Source of the DNA: Hippasteria phrygiana
Taxonomy: Eukaryota > Echinodermata > Asteroidea > Valvatida > Goniasteridae
DNA: 64,000 nt
Reading direction: 5' to 3'
Assembly (NCBI GenBank): GCA_037893225.1
Contig: JAZGUH010000557.1
Span: 155,964-219,963 of the forward strand
Shown here: piece by piece, positions 62,957 through 64,000 of the stretch
Numbering within the stretch: the stretch's first letter is position 1
Layout: every line of letters begins with the position of its first letter
Made by a program: the position numbers and the translations under genes
The notes under the pieces: model-generated
Database searches by the model: none
Seen by the model: the letters and a program-made list of their open reading frames with translations, nothing else
What the model was told of the DNA's origin: nothing

Positions 62957-63697
62957 GATCATCTCAGGAAATAGCCGCAGTGAGTCAAAGTTCGTTTAGG
63001 GGGTAGGGAGGGTGGGGGTTGTTAAAGGCATCAACAAAATCTCTCTTTCCATTCTTTTTCTGTTTCTGGGAAAGGTTGCAGGAAGAAAGATTCTGTTGAG
63101 CAAGGTCTCATTATCGGTTTTTACGTAAGTGACTGGGTCTTGCAGAAATTGTTTTTGTATATATTTACGAATAGGTTGGTGGGTATGCCAGCCGTGTGGG
63201 TGTGTGACTGACCCACCCAAAGCGTAATTTCTTTCTTCTTTTTTTTAAGTGGAATACGCTTCGAGGGAGTCAGTTTTAGCCACTATTTCTGCAAGATGAC
63301 AGTCCTGGTATGTGCTGGCTACGTTAGAAGAATGATCAGTGGATTCCTTGATGGATCATTCCAAGAAGTAGCCGCAGCGAGTCCGAATTTATCTGGGGGA
63401 GGGGAGGGGGGGGAAACGATTTGTAAAGGCATCAACAAAATCTCTCTTTCCATTCTTTTTTTATTTGTGGGAAAGGTTGGATGAAGAAAGATTCTGTTGA
63501 GCAAGGTCTCATTATCGGTTTTTACGTAAGTGACTGGTCTTGCAGAAATTGTTTTTGTATATTTACGAATAGGTTGGTGGGTATGCCAGCCATGTGGATG
63601 TGTGACTGACCCACCCAAAGCGTAATTTCTTTCTTTAAAAAAAAATGGAATACGCTTCGAGTGAGTCAGTCTTAGCCACTATTTCTGCAAGATGAGT
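62957..63697. repeat. 396-bp tandem duplication
   Basis: 62,957-63,300 and 63,354-63,697 share 'AAAGGCATCAACAAAATCTC', 'TTGAGCAAGGTCTCATTATC' and 'CCACTATTTCTGCAAGATGA' at offsets of 396-397 bp. No coding capacity is recognised. Confidence 0.9.
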
Positions 63698-64000
63698 AAA
63701 AATATGTCACATGTTGTTACGCACAAACATGTCCTAGCGTGGCCAAGACCAGAGACAAGTTTTTGAAACTCCCGCTCTCTGGGAAAGACATAAATAATTG
63801 GCCCCCGGACGTTTGGTGTATTGACAGCGCCACAAAACTAACCCGCTGACTGACACTCTGCAGAAACAGTGGCCATAAACCGACTCCCAAGAAGCGTGCT
63901 CCACAGATAAGAAATGATTAATAACCACGCTCTGGGTGAGTCGATTGTACAGCCACACGGCTGACATACCAACCAGCGGAATTACATAGATACACAAAAA

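Noticed and set aside
63734..63997. 87-codon minus-strand frame at the window edge as the first GOGAT exon
   Set aside because: No similarity to the GltS N-terminus and no Cys-Gly-x-Gly motif followed by a donor.
1..64000. Bacterial defence, biosynthetic or phage-like system
   Set aside because: All recognisable coding sequence belongs to one spliced animal gene or to a eukaryotic DNA transposon.

Overview
This window is animal genomic DNA, most likely from a marine invertebrate deuterostome; echinoderm is my guess, not something the sequence proves. The reasons are one gene split into many short exons with GT-AG introns, TTAGGG telomere-type repeats (not the insect TTAGG or nematode TTAGGC type), tRNA-derived SINE-like repeats, many small inverted-repeat transposons, and a glutamate synthase gene of the kind that vertebrates lack. 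There is no sign of a bacterial or viral genome.

One host gene fills almost the whole window. On the minus strand, from about 62,498 down to the stop codon at 7,454, I can assemble 36 coding segments with consistent phases and GT-AG borders. They encode about 2,072 residues of a fused NADH-type glutamate synthase (GOGAT): glutamine amidotransferase domain (segments 1-10), central domain (about 10-15), FMN and 3Fe-4S synthase domain (16-23), GXGXG beta-helix (23-27), an acidic linker (28), and the GltD-like subunit with Fe-S, FAD and NAD binding (29-36). I see no frameshift or stop inside it. The first exon, with the start codon and the catalytic N-terminal cysteine, lies beyond position 64,000 or was not recognised. 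Positions 1-7,453 are downstream, non-coding and repeat-rich.

The introns are a catalogue of mobile DNA. They hold a Tc1/IS630-type transposon with its own transposase (28,580-30,877), inactivated by one amber codon. They also hold hAT-like MITEs with perfect 8-bp target duplications, TTAA-bounded (piggyBac-like) MITEs, TA-bounded foldback elements, tRNA-derived repeats, a 15-bp minisatellite and many long poly-G/poly-C runs.

The most unusual part is the 18.9-kb intron between segments 5 and 6. It contains about 10.7 kb of a complex satellite (about 44.3-55.5 kb) built around the palindrome TGACGTCA, with 65-70 perfect copies by hand count. That octamer is the consensus ATF/CREB binding site. 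Next to the satellite are three hairpin units whose arms change together, and an uninterrupted array of about 46 TTAGGG repeats enclosed by 30-bp inverted repeats. I found no bacterial-style defence or biosynthetic system. The candidates for something undescribed are these repeat structures.
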